From a virus, in the IMG/VR virus record IMGVR_UViG_3300044638_006750, positions 168,684-232,683 of that record: a DNA stretch of 64,000 nucleotides. The stretch is one strand, 5' to 3'. Made by a program: the position numbers and the translations under genes. The notes beneath the pieces are model-generated. The model was not told the origin of the DNA. It saw nothing but the letters and a program-made list of their open reading frames with translations, and ran no database searches. Below, in pieces: positions 51,026 through 59,725 of this stretch; position 1 is the stretch's first letter, and each line of letters begins with the position of its first letter.

Positions 51026-51310
51026 TCAAAAATATTTTTTGACCCCCTTTTGGGAATCCTCTTTATCTCTACACCGAGCCAGTAAATTATCAATAGTATT
51101 TTGCATACTATATTCTCCTCTACTTAGCCACTTTTGATCTTCATAAAGAGCCGTTGTAATTTGAGGCAAATAGAATTGTATTGCTCTTTCAAATTCTTCA
51201 GGAAAATAGGTTTTTAGTATACGCTCTATATGAAAAAGAGCATCAACTATCTGATCTCTATGATCAATTAACTTATTTATCTGATGTTTCTGCTCGTTTG
51301 TAAGACTCAC
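51026..51310 (-). CDS. Helical phage protein
   Basis: 94 residues, GTG start in a GTGA junction with the zinc-ribbon gene. Helical with RDQIVDALFHIERILKTYFP and YSMQNTIDNLLARC. Function unknown. Confidence 0.55.
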   Translation of the reverse strand: MSLTNEQKHQINKLIDHRDQIVDALFHIERILKTYFPEEFERAIQFYLPQITTALYEDQKWLSRGEYSMQNTIDNLLARCRDKEDSQKGVKKYF

Positions 51311-51717
51311 GACACAACCTCTGTTTTTTGTTTAAGCTTCATCAACTTATGCTTAGTTTTCCAAACACCAGTTTCTTTGTTCTGAATATCTCCACCCATA
51401 TAAATATGTGCGAATCCACTATGCTTGTCCAAACCCCATGCTTGAATACCATTTGCGTCAATCGCATGAACAACAAAACGACCTCTATAGCCCATTGGAA
51501 TGAACTCTCCATGACTGACAAAATATGGGCCTCCAGCCACTCTAATGCGATCACCCTTTACCAGTTCTTTCCAATTAAAATCCCTGATAATCTTGGTATT
51601 CTTCGCTTCCTTGCTCTTAGCCTTAAAAACAAATGGAGTGTTACACTTCTTGCACATATAAGCACGCGGACCAGTTGTAGTGCCGCACTTTTCGCAAGTT
51701 TTTTGACCCTTAGCCAT
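51307..51717 (-). CDS. Zinc-ribbon plus SH3-like small protein
   Basis: 136 residues: CEKCGTT and CKKCNTPF form an N-terminal zinc ribbon; then GDRIRVAGGPYFVS, MGYRGRFVVHAIDANGIQAW and GFAHIYMGG look like a small beta-barrel. AGGAG and a promoter precede the ATG; codon use is less AT-rich, as in other well-promoted genes. Function unknown. Confidence 0.6.
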   Translation of the reverse strand: MAKGQKTCEKCGTTTGPRAYMCKKCNTPFVFKAKSKEAKNTKIIRDFNWKELVKGDRIRVAGGPYFVSHGEFIPMGYRGRFVVHAIDANGIQAWGLDKHSGFAHIYMGGDIQNKETGVWKTKHKLMKLKQKTEVVS

Positions 51718-51755
51718 AAATCAATTCTCCTGTGATTGGTTATCGTTATGCTCTA

Positions 51756-51783
51756 AGCATACCATACATATCGTCTCTGTCAA
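51756..51783 (-). promoter_or_regulatory. Sigma70-type promoter before the 51717 gene
   Basis: TTGACA (51783-51778), 16-base spacer with CGAT, TATGCT (51761-51756) with a TGG just before it (extended -10-like). Confidence 0.7.
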
Positions 51784-51793
51784 GAGGTTTTCT

Positions 51794-52063
51794 TTAGCGA
51801 TTCTGAAATTGAACGATAGGCAGAGCGCTCATGACTATTAATTCTTCTAGGGTTTTTAAATCATTTGTATTAATTGATCTTAAATAAGCATCAAACTTAT
51901 TCCAATCTTTACTGTCTATGATCAAAGAATATTCTCTATTAGAATAGCCATAAGAATTTTTATCATCATAACATTCTATTCTTCCAGCAGACCAATTATT
52001 ACCATTTTCATCAATCCATGTCTGATTCATTATTAATTCTTGTACAAGATAATAACTCCACAT
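51794..52063 (-). CDS. Hypothetical protein
   Basis: 89 residues; TAATG junction with the upstream gene. Contains WIDENGNNWSAGRIECY. No family recognised. Confidence 0.5.
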   Translation of the reverse strand: MWSYYLVQELIMNQTWIDENGNNWSAGRIECYDDKNSYGYSNREYSLIIDSKDWNKFDAYLRSINTNDLKTLEELIVMSALPIVQFQNR

Positions 52064-52485
52064 TATATTTTTCCCTTACAACTTTTGCAGATGGTGGTTA
52101 TCCAACCGCTCTTGTCAGGCTCTCCTCTTTCTCCACATTTTTCGCAAGTGTTAAAACTCCAACATTCTGCCATACGAATCAAGCCCCGGATATAGTCATC
52201 TCCTCCATAGTAATAAATTCTTAATCCTCCAAATTTCTCTTTTATTTGAGTGAACCTAAATTTTTCATATGAAACGGTTTCTTTGTTATTTTCGGTTAAA
52301 TAGTGATTATTTTGTTGTATGTTTAATTCGTGTTGAGCAACAATAAAACAAAAAGACTGTAGAATCTGATACCATCCATCTCCACATTCTATTCCATAAG
52401 CTCCTATTGGTTCTGTCTTATTATCTTTTAGAGAAAACATTTCTGGATACTTAGAATATAGTGACAGCTCTAGTATTTCTTGCAT
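52063..52485 (-). CDS. Conserved-looking phage protein with zinc ribbon
   Basis: 140 residues: IECGDGWYQILQSFCFIV, FTQIKEKFGGLRIYYYGG, then CEKCGERGE and CKSCKG as a C-terminal zinc ribbon. This combination (GDGW, KEKFGGLR, CxxC) recurs in many phages; function unknown. Confidence 0.6.
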   Translation of the reverse strand: MQEILELSLYSKYPEMFSLKDNKTEPIGAYGIECGDGWYQILQSFCFIVAQHELNIQQNNHYLTENNKETVSYEKFRFTQIKEKFGGLRIYYYGGDDYIRGLIRMAECWSFNTCEKCGERGEPDKSGWITTICKSCKGKI

Positions 52486-52734
52486 CTAAAACTTCCTTTT
52501 TAAGTCATCTGGCTTCTTATCTGTATCTGGTATAATTTCTAGCTTACCAGGAAAATAGTGACAAAAATAACTAGCACTAATACGCTTTTTAATCAAACCC
52601 TCTTCCTCTACTTGAATATAGACATTAATACGATATCTATTTTCATAGACATTAATAATACGTGTCATCAAAAAATGCTTAGGCTTCTCAACCTGCTTAA
52701 ACAATAGGCTTTCTATTTCAATAGTGTGCATCAA
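52486..52734 (-). CDS. Hypothetical protein
   Basis: 82 residues; beta-like with alternating hydrophobics (HFLMTRIINVYENRYRINVY). ATGA junction with the upstream gene. No family recognised. Confidence 0.5.
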   Translation of the reverse strand: MMHTIEIESLLFKQVEKPKHFLMTRIINVYENRYRINVYIQVEEEGLIKKRISASYFCHYFPGKLEIIPDTDKKPDDLKRKF

Positions 52735-52949
52735 GAGTGTCCCTGCCCTTTCTCTGCAAAAATTGAGTCCATATTTATAGTAAGAGTCATTTTATCGTCA
52801 AATATATATGTATCACAATCATATTCATTACCAGTTTCAGCATCATGAATAAGAACCGGAGTATTCCAGTCGAACTTACCAATATTCTCAATGTTATTTG
52901 CTTGATTATAAAGATAGCTATACAAATCAAGCCATGTCATTTGTTTCAT
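52731..52949 (-). CDS. Hypothetical protein
   Basis: 72 residues; MTWLDLYSYLYN at the start and FDWNTPVLIHDAETGNEYDC, resembling small phage proteins in which a strand with D-x-E precedes a Cys. ATGA junction upstream. Function unknown. Confidence 0.5.
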   Translation of the reverse strand: MKQMTWLDLYSYLYNQANNIENIGKFDWNTPVLIHDAETGNEYDCDTYIFDDKMTLTINMDSIFAEKGQGHS

Positions 52950-53164
52950 CTTGCTCTCCTATTTGCTCTATCAAGTATACGAATAGTTTCTTTAGCATTA
53001 GCGGCAACCATAACTAAACTTGGGGCTGTTTTATGATTCCAGTCCATATAGCCCACTCTACGTTCTTCCGAAGAACATTCAATACAAACCATAGGACGAT
53101 TATATTCAGTAAGAAATTCAACCCGTCCCTCTGGAATCGAACCTTTGCAATAGTTGCAGACCAT
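52946..53164 (-). CDS. Small zinc-finger protein
   Basis: 72 residues: CNYCKGSI and CIECSSEE give a four-Cys zinc site, followed by a basic C-terminus. GGAG before the ATG and a promoter upstream. Function unknown; regulator-like in size. Confidence 0.55.
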   Translation of the reverse strand: MVCNYCKGSIPEGRVEFLTEYNRPMVCIECSSEERRVGYMDWNHKTAPSLVMVAANAKETIRILDRANRRAR

Positions 53165-53200
53165 ATAACGCTCCGATGGGTAATGATGCCAAGAGTCCCA

Positions 53201-53229
53201 TTTATATCACACTATCGGCGTTCTGTCAA
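53201..53229 (-). promoter_or_regulatory. Sigma70-type promoter before the 53164 gene
   Basis: TTGACA (53229-53224), 17-base spacer with GCCGAT, TATAAA (53206-53201). Confidence 0.78.
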
Positions 53230-53243
53230 CAGTTCTTTAAACA

Positions 53244-53993
53244 TTAAGTCCACAGGTGGCGGCGAATTTTAATAAGCTCTATCATCATATCCTCGTCCTC
53301 TTTATCATAGGCTTCTTCTATTTGTAGAAGCTTTAAATAATGCTTATGACATCCTTTTGGAGCCTTCATCTTAAAATTGCTTGATTCCATCGTATCATAT
53401 ATTTCAGCCCAACCACTTTTTTCCATTGGGCTAGGTCTATTTGGTCTTTTATTTTTCCACCATTCATAAAGCTTTTGTACTTTACGGCTAGACTTTGCTT
53501 GTTCGCTCAAAACACGTTTACCATCCTTATTTTTCTGTTTCAGATTATTGGCCCACTTAAAGTAATCGTAAGCGGCATCAATACAGCGACCATTTTTGAA
53601 TTTGTATTTTTTGCTATCTTTCCAAGACATATTATGAGCGAGTTCAATTTCTACAAAATCAACCAACTCATTAAATAGACCGTGCATCATCCTATGATCA
53701 AATTCATAGTAATGTCCCGGCCTTAATCCGGTTTTAAGAAAATGGGTTTTGTCTATCCACCTATTACGAATGTAAAACTTAACTTCTCTATAAACATCAT
53801 ACGGAAAACATAGTGTGTTCTGTAGTTTCTTGAGAAATTTTTCTGTAAACCAATATCTGACAGGCTTTCTTTTCTTTAGATCACTATAATAGTCATCCCA
53901 TGCGTCCCATTCTAAAGCAAAGGGTTTCTGTTCTCCCCTAATCCAGTCAGCAAATTTACTAGATGACCAATAATGAGTTCTTGTTCTTAGCAT
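53244..53993 (-). CDS. Conserved-looking helical phage protein
   Basis: 249 residues from ATG 53993 (AAAGG upstream). Contains WSSSKFADWIRGEQKPFALE, FDHRMMHGLFNELVDFVEIE and WKNKRPNRPSPMEKSGWAEI. It is rich in Trp, Lys and Glu. Large phages commonly carry such a protein, but its function is unknown. It overlaps the deaminase gene by 35 bp. Confidence 0.55.
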   Translation of the reverse strand: MLRTRTHYWSSSKFADWIRGEQKPFALEWDAWDDYYSDLKKRKPVRYWFTEKFLKKLQNTLCFPYDVYREVKFYIRNRWIDKTHFLKTGLRPGHYYEFDHRMMHGLFNELVDFVEIELAHNMSWKDSKKYKFKNGRCIDAAYDYFKWANNLKQKNKDGKRVLSEQAKSSRKVQKLYEWWKNKRPNRPSPMEKSGWAEIYDTMESSNFKMKAPKGCHKHYLKLLQIEEAYDKEDEDMMIELIKIRRHLWT

Positions 53994-54471
53994 AAAATTT
54001 ACCTTTAGCATATCTAAAAAAGTAATCACTATCTATTGTTATCTGATCACCATCACTATCTTCAAAATTATTGTCGCCCAAACTCCAGTAAATATCATTC
54101 AATCCAACTGCATTTAAAATTTTAGCACAATTAACACAAGGCTTACTGAGCCTCATTCTTCCATCTCTTCCAATTCGTACAACAACAATGCTCCAATTAG
54201 AATCAATGGAATTATACCTATCAAGTAATTGAGAAATAAGATGAGATTCAGCATGACTGTACGGAAACTCCTTGTATGTAGGAATATTAAATTTCTGACC
54301 CATTCTAAATGCCTTGGCATTAACCTTAATCGGGTTGTTTTGGCTGAGACAAACAGGTTTATTGCCATCAAATGCTATAGCGAAGTGATAGCGTCTTTGA
54401 TAGATATTTGGAACGAATCTTTCATATGAAAGTTTAATTGCTGTTTTCAGAATCTTCATTAGAAATCTCAT
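53959..54471 (-). CDS. Cytidine/deoxycytidylate deaminase-like protein
   Basis: 170 residues with the zinc-dependent deaminase signature HAES (73-76: His and catalytic Glu) and PCVNC (111-115). Such phage enzymes make dUMP from dCMP, feeding ThyX, which is encoded nearby at 57310. An ATG at 54459 is an alternative start. The long stretch before HAES is not typical of dCMP deaminases, so the substrate is open. Confidence 0.7.
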   Translation of the reverse strand: MRFLMKILKTAIKLSYERFVPNIYQRRYHFAIAFDGNKPVCLSQNNPIKVNAKAFRMGQKFNIPTYKEFPYSHAESHLISQLLDRYNSIDSNWSIVVVRIGRDGRMRLSKPCVNCAKILNAVGLNDIYWSLGDNNFEDSDGDQITIDSDYFFRYAKGKFYAKNKNSLLVI

Positions 54472-54652
54472 CCAAAACTTTGTTAATTTTATCCAAGTTA
54501 TTTTTGATCGGGGTATACACAGAATCAGAATCTGGATAGTAAATATCGTCTGTCATAGCTTCTGGATATAATTGACTACGCATAGGAATAGGTGTAACTT
54601 TTTTAGCCCTGGGTGTAGTTGGGTCTAATGGTGTTCTCTCCGGTTCTTTCAT
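54434..54652 (-). CDS. Disordered, proline-rich small protein
   Basis: 72 residues; N-terminal half PERTPLDPTTPRAKK is Pro/Thr/Lys-rich and disordered; the end is acidic and helical. AAGGAG precedes the ATG. Overlaps the deaminase gene by 38 bp. Confidence 0.5.
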   Translation of the reverse strand: MKEPERTPLDPTTPRAKKVTPIPMRSQLYPEAMTDDIYYPDSDSVYTPIKNNLDKINKVLDEISNEDSENSN

Positions 54653-54662
54653 ATTCTACTCC

Positions 54663-54809
54663 TTATTTTGATGCTAACATATACAAGCCAACATTAGCAA
54701 AAGCATATCCAAGATAAGCTATTAGCATACCAATATTACCCTTGTATCCTTGTTCTAAAGCAACATACAAGTAGACCACTCCGGTTAATGCTATTAGCCA
54801 TGCACTCAT
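54663..54809 (-). CDS. Small two-segment membrane protein
   Basis: 48 residues: AWLIALTGVVYLYVALEQ, a polar GYKGN turn, then MLIAYLGYAFANVGLYMLA. Two transmembrane helices. Tightly placed between 54652 and 54811. Function unknown. Confidence 0.6.
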   Translation of the reverse strand: MSAWLIALTGVVYLYVALEQGYKGNIGMLIAYLGYAFANVGLYMLASK

Positions 54810-54810
54810 A

Positions 54811-54957
54811 TTAATTTTTTTCTATTGGGATATATCTAGTTCCATCTTCAGATACTTGCTCCTTACCAATAATAATCTTTGGATCTTGCTTGAGCAAGCC
54901 AATAATAGCTTGGGTATTTACATTATCACTAATCGCAATAGTACCAATTTGAGGCAT
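54811..54957 (-). CDS. Hypothetical small protein
   Basis: 48 residues: TIAISDNVNTQAIIGLLKQD then VSEDGTRYIPIE. Short alpha/beta protein, ending 2 bp before the next ATG. Function unknown. Confidence 0.5.
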   Translation of the reverse strand: MPQIGTIAISDNVNTQAIIGLLKQDPKIIIGKEQVSEDGTRYIPIEKN

Positions 54958-54968
54958 ACTTAATTCCT

Positions 54969-55883
54969 TTAAATAAGAGTTGTGTTTAAAATCTTCCTAT
55001 ATTCAGCAATTGCTAAGTCTTTAGCTTTGAGTTCCATATCAATATCAAACTCCAAACCATAATTATCAAACTTTTGTTCTGCATAATCAGCATGGGCGCG
55101 TGGATTATTACCCGGACGACTTTCGCTATAATGAAAAAGAGGTCTGGTTTGCCAAGTATCCCAGCACATATTAATTGCTTCAATTTCTGTTGTGTTGTTT
55201 GGATGGCACTTATGGTGGAGATAGTCAAAACAAATCGGTATACGAGTAATTGGATGAAAAATATCTACAAGTTCACGCACACTCCAACAATTAAGCTTGT
55301 CATCATTTTCTATAGTGAGTCGAGCCTGACAGTTTTCGTCTAATCGTTTAAAGTTTTGAAAAAATCTGTTGGCGATTTCTTTTCTTGTTCCATTGTTATT
55401 ATGAACATGAAGATTCATTGGAGATCTAGTATCTGCCGGAAGTCCAATTCTATCAAAGAAACTGCTGTAGAAGTTGAGTTCTGTAATGGTTTTTTCGACA
55501 ACTTTTTCGGAGAGACTAGCCAAACTGTTAAATTCACTTGGATGAGCAGAAACACGAACCCCAGTAGAGGAAATAGTTTCCGCAATATCATCAAACTCGT
55601 CTTGTATTTCGTCATGATTAGGCAAGTCCTCAAGGTTAACATTCGCCTGATCATAAGTGATCAGAGGGAAAATGTCACTACTGACCCTATAAACATAATC
55701 ATTTTCTGCACAAAACTGAATTGTTTTATTAGTTACAGCAAGATTGTTGAGTATGCGTGAGCCAAGAATCCTAAGTGCTTCTTCTCGCGGCAAAGAACTA
55801 AAACGCTTGTAAGTCATTGTTTGGTGACTAAAACCTTGATCTTTAAGAGTGAGAGAGATACAGCAGAGGCCGAGTTTTATCAT
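54969..55883 (-). CDS. uvsE: UV damage endonuclease (UVDE family)
   Basis: 304 residues with UVDE (TIM-barrel) motifs: MIKLGLCCISL at the start, VYRVSSDIFPL, RVSAHPSEFN, LTIENDDKLNCWSV and ICFDYLHHKCHP, where His, Glu and Asp bind the metals. The enzyme nicks 5' to pyrimidine dimers and abasic sites. Length matches Bacillus UvsE. A plus-strand HNH gene is immediately upstream. Confidence 0.9.
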   Translation of the reverse strand: MIKLGLCCISLTLKDQGFSHQTMTYKRFSSLPREEALRILGSRILNNLAVTNKTIQFCAENDYVYRVSSDIFPLITYDQANVNLEDLPNHDEIQDEFDDIAETISSTGVRVSAHPSEFNSLASLSEKVVEKTITELNFYSSFFDRIGLPADTRSPMNLHVHNNNGTRKEIANRFFQNFKRLDENCQARLTIENDDKLNCWSVRELVDIFHPITRIPICFDYLHHKCHPNNTTEIEAINMCWDTWQTRPLFHYSESRPGNNPRAHADYAEQKFDNYGLEFDIDMELKAKDLAIAEYRKILNTTLI

Positions 55884-55944
55884 TTTGGTGTAAATATGAG
55901 TAAATTGGGTTTGTGTTCGTTCAAGCCATTATACCGGAGGTTCT

Positions 55945-56505
55945 ATGAAAGTCAAGACGTGTATCAAGTGCAATATGACTAAAACATTGTCTAAATTTCC
56001 TAAAAAAACCAATCAATGTAAAAGCTGTAGGGCTGAGTATATGAAACAGTGGCAAAAAACACGAATAGATACTAGAGATAGAACAGAATATAGAAAAGAA
56101 TATTATGCTAAAAATAAACAAAAATTTAAACAATGGAATAAAACTTGGAGAAAAAATAATGACCGCTCTGAATATCATAGAAAGTATCGAGATAAAAATC
56201 CATCCGCAAAATTAGCCTGTTATTGTAGAAACAGGATTAGGGCCGCTATAAAAAATCAATGGAAAGCGGAGAGTTCTTTGTGTCTTACTGGCTGTAAAAG
56301 TTGGCATGAAGTTAAAAATCATTTGGAATCAAAATTTGAAAAAGGAATGAGTTGGGAAAACATGGGAGAGTGGCATATTGATCATATAAAACCATGCTCT
56401 AGTTTTGATTTAACCGATCCAGAAGAACAAAAGCGGTGTTTTCATTACACTAATTTACAGCCTTTATGGGCAAAGGACAACTTGTCTAAGTCTGATAAGG
56501 TGTAA
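55945..56505 (+). CDS. Free-standing HNH endonuclease on the opposite strand
   Basis: 186 residues: CIKCNMTK and CKSCRAEY zinc fingers, a basic helical middle (KYRDKNPSAK), then GEWHIDHIKPCSSFDL and NLQPLWAKDNLSKSD, typical of phage homing-type HNH nucleases. GGAGG precedes the ATG. It is the only plus-strand gene between 23 and 64 kb. Its position next to uvsE fits recent mobile insertion. Confidence 0.82.
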   Translation: MKVKTCIKCNMTKTLSKFPKKTNQCKSCRAEYMKQWQKTRIDTRDRTEYRKEYYAKNKQKFKQWNKTWRKNNDRSEYHRKYRDKNPSAKLACYCRNRIRAAIKNQWKAESSLCLTGCKSWHEVKNHLESKFEKGMSWENMGEWHIDHIKPCSSFDLTDPEEQKRCFHYTNLQPLWAKDNLSKSDKV

Positions 56506-56535
56506 ATCGTCACTTTGTCAACCGACACTTGAGAA

Positions 56536-57141
56536 TTATTCGTATTCAACCAACAATGCCTTTCGGACAGAATCAGTTAAATTATTACGATCTAGATAAA
56601 AAGACAGATCGTTATTAAAAATATTAGGCATATGTTCTAATACTCTTTGAGAATATATTGGGCGTAGAGGTTTGAGTCTTAATTCTCTATTAATATGATA
56701 GCTCCATAAATATGCATTAATAGCACGAATATATTTGTCGGCGTCAAAATCTTCAATAGGACAGTTTCTTATAAGTTTTAATACTTTTTTTTCGCAATCA
56801 TGTTCTATCTCTAGTATGTCGTGCAAACTTTTATTCAATGCCTCTTCAGGTACAATAGATTCTTTGTTTGATATCCAGTCGAATAAAATGTCGTATGTTT
56901 CTGTGCTTTTTTCCCATAGTTTGCGATCAGTTTTCCATTGGAGAAAATGACAATATTCATGAATTAATATTTCAAAACCCATATCGTGTTTCATGGCTAC
57001 AACAAATTCTTCTGACCCTGTATCCGTACCAAACCAACCACCATATCCATCAATATGTTCTTTTTGATGAAGATGTACAGAAAACCCGTGTGATAAAAGA
57101 TCTCTTATTACTTTAATTGTAAAATTTTGTTTGGTTTCCAT
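56536..57141 (-). CDS. Putative zinc metalloprotease (HEYCH motif)
   Basis: 201 residues with LIHEYCHFLQW (HExxH) near residue 75; a downstream EIEHDCEKK could supply a third ligand. No signal peptide or membrane segment. The fold resembles small phage-encoded zincins of unknown function. Confidence 0.6.
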   Translation of the reverse strand: METKQNFTIKVIRDLLSHGFSVHLHQKEHIDGYGGWFGTDTGSEEFVVAMKHDMGFEILIHEYCHFLQWKTDRKLWEKSTETYDILFDWISNKESIVPEEALNKSLHDILEIEHDCEKKVLKLIRNCPIEDFDADKYIRAINAYLWSYHINRELRLKPLRPIYSQRVLEHMPNIFNNDLSFYLDRNNLTDSVRKALLVEYE

Positions 57142-57143
57142 GT

Positions 57144-57323
57144 TTATATCTGTTCTACTGAATAAATTTTGACTACTTTTCTATTAGGGTTTGGATGCTG
57201 ATGCTGATATTTATATGCAGCTTCTTCTTTGGAGGAAGCAGATATTGTTTCATTAACTAATAGTGTTTGTTTATGGTCATCGATTATGTTGTAAACCTGT
57301 GCAGATACACTATATTCTTTCAT
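57144..57323 (-). CDS. Hypothetical small protein
   Basis: 59 residues, beta-alpha-beta looking (YSVSAQVYNIIDDHK, SSKEEAAYKY, KVVKIYSVEQI). Overlaps the thyX stop by 14 bp. Function unknown. Confidence 0.5.
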   Translation of the reverse strand: MKEYSVSAQVYNIIDDHKQTLLVNETISASSKEEAAYKYQHQHPNPNRKVVKIYSVEQI

Positions 57324-57960
57324 CGTTCCACCCCAAAGCCTCTGCTGTCATAGGAAATTGTTGAGCAAAAATATCTTTGCATTGATTAGCTATAATCATA
57401 TGTTCTTTTTGAGTGCCGTGTCCAGATCTTAATTGTATATAATGTATCCAACTACGAACTGTTCCGCTCATATAAATGCGGGTAGGAGTTGCTAATGGTA
57501 ATACAAATCTTGCACACTCTTTAGCAACGCCATCGGCTATCATAGCATCATAAATAGCCTTTGCTTTGGCGAAATGTTCACGAATTTTTACATTCCATTT
57601 GACTCTCAGTTCATTTGGAATATCATCTATACTATTTTGTCTATTCTTATTATCTTGTCTTCTAATCTCAAATAGAGGAATTTCTTCTGCTAATAGCGTA
57701 GTATCCGCATATCTTTGACTAAATTCTTGAAATGTAAAACTTCTATGTCTTAAAATTTGTGCTGCTAGTCCTCTAGTGGTATTAATTTCTAGCGTCATAA
57801 ATCCTTGTTCAAAAATACTCCAATGCTGATGATCAATACAATACTTTAATAGTTTTGCATAATTATCATTATTTTGATTGCTCGGATTGCTTACTCTGGC
57901 ACAATATGCCATTAGTTTTTCAGCATCTGGCGTAACAGCAATTATTTTGACATTAGACAT
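57310..57960 (-). CDS. thyX: Flavin-dependent thymidylate synthase
   Basis: 216 residues with the ThyX motif RHRSFTFQEFSQRY (RHR at 71-73, Ser81, Arg83), QHWSIFEQ near residue 45 and a C-terminal YIQLRSGHGTQKEHMII that binds dUMP and FAD. ThyX makes dTMP from dUMP using methylene-tetrahydrofolate and NADPH. Its length is typical. GGAAT-type site upstream. Together with the deaminase it makes a short dTMP pathway. Confidence 0.93.
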   Translation of the reverse strand: MSNVKIIAVTPDAEKLMAYCARVSNPSNQNNDNYAKLLKYCIDHQHWSIFEQGFMTLEINTTRGLAAQILRHRSFTFQEFSQRYADTTLLAEEIPLFEIRRQDNKNRQNSIDDIPNELRVKWNVKIREHFAKAKAIYDAMIADGVAKECARFVLPLATPTRIYMSGTVRSWIHYIQLRSGHGTQKEHMIIANQCKDIFAQQFPMTAEALGWNDERI

Positions 57961-57975
57961 ATGATTCCTTCTATT

Positions 57976-58554
57976 TTATTCAAAAATAGTCCAACAAGTT
58001 TTGGATATTGGTTTAAAATTTAATGAACTATTTGAAGCAAATTCTTGAACAGCTTTTTTAACTCCGGCCCAATCATCATGATAATCATGTCCGTACATTT
58101 TTTTATGTCCAGACTTAATCTTTGGCCACCATGTAGTTATGTCATTAATGACATCAATATATTCATGGCTAGCGTCTATAAACACAGTATCAAAATATTC
58201 ATCTGGAAAATCTTTTGCAGCATCGACAGACTTTTTCCTGATGATTTTTATCTTTTCTTGAACCGGAGATAAATTATTTAGAAAATGTAGATATAGTCCA
58301 TCTGTTGTTTGTAAAAGGGGGTCGTATGCTGGCATATTCGGCATATGTTCTAATGATCCAGCCCATGTGTCGATAGCATATGCTTCAAAATTTTTATTAC
58401 TATTGATAGCTTCCACAATAAAGTAAGCTAAACTTTTACCTTTCCAAACACCTACTTCTGCAAATTTAAAAGTGTTTGGTGCTGAATTAACAATATGCGA
58501 ATATAAATCTTCAAAATCAAACCAGCCATCTATGTTTTGATAGAAATGATTCAT
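57976..58554 (-). CDS. Methyltransf_24-like methyltransferase
   Basis: 192 residues: FAEVGVWKGKSLAYFI (SAM site), YAIDTW, FDTVFIDASHEYIDVI, and KMYGHDY. The same type as the sugar-cluster methyltransferases at 15104 and 40052. It is isolated from the sugar islands, so its substrate is unclear. Confidence 0.7.
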   Translation of the reverse strand: MNHFYQNIDGWFDFEDLYSHIVNSAPNTFKFAEVGVWKGKSLAYFIVEAINSNKNFEAYAIDTWAGSLEHMPNMPAYDPLLQTTDGLYLHFLNNLSPVQEKIKIIRKKSVDAAKDFPDEYFDTVFIDASHEYIDVINDITTWWPKIKSGHKKMYGHDYHDDWAGVKKAVQEFASNSSLNFKPISKTCWTIFE

Positions 58555-58556
58555 GA

Positions 58557-58811
58557 TTAATAGTTAGATATTTCTGGGAAATCTATTGTTTTATTTTCTT
58601 GATATTCTTTTTGGTATTCAGTCCACTTATTGTCTGTCATTGTATTAAAAATAGCTGTGGCTAATTTACTAACGCTTGGAGCAATACCACTAATAGTATG
58701 ATCTGAGCTTTTAGCCCAGTAGTACGATGCTCCGTTTATTGAATCGTCTTTTTCTTTAACTACTTCAAAACCTTTATCCTTAGCCCATCTTTTAACTTCT
58801 GACCAAAGCAT
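58557..58811 (-). CDS. Hypothetical small protein
   Basis: 84 residues: LWSEVKRWAKDKGFEVVKEK then SYYWAKSSDHTISG; a small alpha/beta protein of a type seen in large phages. Function unknown. Confidence 0.5.
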   Translation of the reverse strand: MLWSEVKRWAKDKGFEVVKEKDDSINGASYYWAKSSDHTISGIAPSVSKLATAIFNTMTDNKWTEYQKEYQENKTIDFPEISNY

Positions 58812-58822
58812 AATTTATTACC

Positions 58823-59068
58823 TCAAATATATTTTCTAGTCTTAGAATCGTAAGACTCTATCGGTTTATCGTAATGTTTCCATGCTTCTTGATGCTTGAA
58901 TCCTATAAGTTGTTTTTCTTGTTGTCCAATAATCTCTCTTTGGTATTCAATAAGACGATAAAGTTCTATAATATAATCAAGAACTTGTTGACCTTTATAC
59001 TCCTCAAGTATTTCATTAACTCTAGATGGATTAACAGGCTCGTATTTAAAAGTTCCATCCCAACTCAT
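58823..59068 (-). CDS. Hypothetical small protein
   Basis: 81 residues, helical (VLDYIIELYRLIEYQREII); ATGA junction with the upstream gene. Function unknown. Confidence 0.5.
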   Translation of the reverse strand: MSWDGTFKYEPVNPSRVNEILEEYKGQQVLDYIIELYRLIEYQREIIGQQEKQLIGFKHQEAWKHYDKPIESYDSKTRKYI

Positions 59069-59277
59069 TTACTTTCCTTTTCTACCATATTAGCAATTTT
59101 CATTAGCTCTCTATCATCCATTTTAGATAGTTCATTTCTACACTCAGACAACAAGTTAAACAAAGAATAATCTTGACCGGGATCTTTTTCGACCAAAACA
59201 TCCGTGTATACTTTTTGGCTTAACATACTTAATGCTTTACTAAGTTTAAGAATCAATTTATTGTGTTGACCAGTCAT
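59065..59277 (-). CDS. Hypothetical small helical protein
   Basis: 70 residues, helical, with LFNLLSECRNELSKM; ATGA junction on both sides. Function unknown. Confidence 0.5.
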   Translation of the reverse strand: MTGQHNKLILKLSKALSMLSQKVYTDVLVEKDPGQDYSLFNLLSECRNELSKMDDRELMKIANMVEKESK

Positions 59278-59639
59278 TTCTGCATCATCTCCTCATAAGT
59301 TAGTTGCTTCTTATAATCAAAACCACGACAGAATCCAGTTTTGTATATTTCTTTCATAGTTTCTATATGATCAAACTCTGCGAAAAAATCTCTATTGTTT
59401 TTTGCCCATTCTACCCAAGATTTTTCATCATCGCTCTCACCATATAGGTCTTCAAAATAAACATCGACAGGATCATAATTTGCATTATGAAGCCTAGTGT
59501 CTACAGTTCCAAAGACTATACTATGAAATTTTCCATCATCTCCAACTTTTTTGGAAATAGATGAGACTACTAACTTATCCATAAAGCAATTATAAATTGT
59601 GTCTCCAATTTTAACGCCCTGAGCTAAATCTATTCTCAT
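59274..59639 (-). CDS. Hypothetical protein
   Basis: 121 residues: VKIGDTIYNCFMDKLVVSSI then a beta-rich region and FDYKKQLTYEEMM. Resembles no recognised family. Coupled by ATGA to a possible 27-residue membrane peptide gene upstream. Confidence 0.5.
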   Translation of the reverse strand: MRIDLAQGVKIGDTIYNCFMDKLVVSSISKKVGDDGKFHSIVFGTVDTRLHNANYDPVDVYFEDLYGESDDEKSWVEWAKNNRDFFAEFDHIETMKEIYKTGFCRGFDYKKQLTYEEMMQK

Positions 59640-59719
59640 ATTGATAACATTAGTTTAAAAAAGTAATATGTTACAAACACCAATAATATCTCTAATACCC
59701 ATGTGTAATCTGTTCGCAT
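59636..59719 (-). CDS. Possible 27-residue membrane peptide
   Basis: A short frame ending in an ATGA junction with 59639; LEILLVFVTYYFF is a transmembrane stretch. A sigma70-type promoter sits just upstream. Small size and weak ribosome site make it tentative. Confidence 0.35.
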   Translation of the reverse strand: MRTDYTWVLEILLVFVTYYFFKLMLSI

Positions 59720-59725
59720 ACACTC

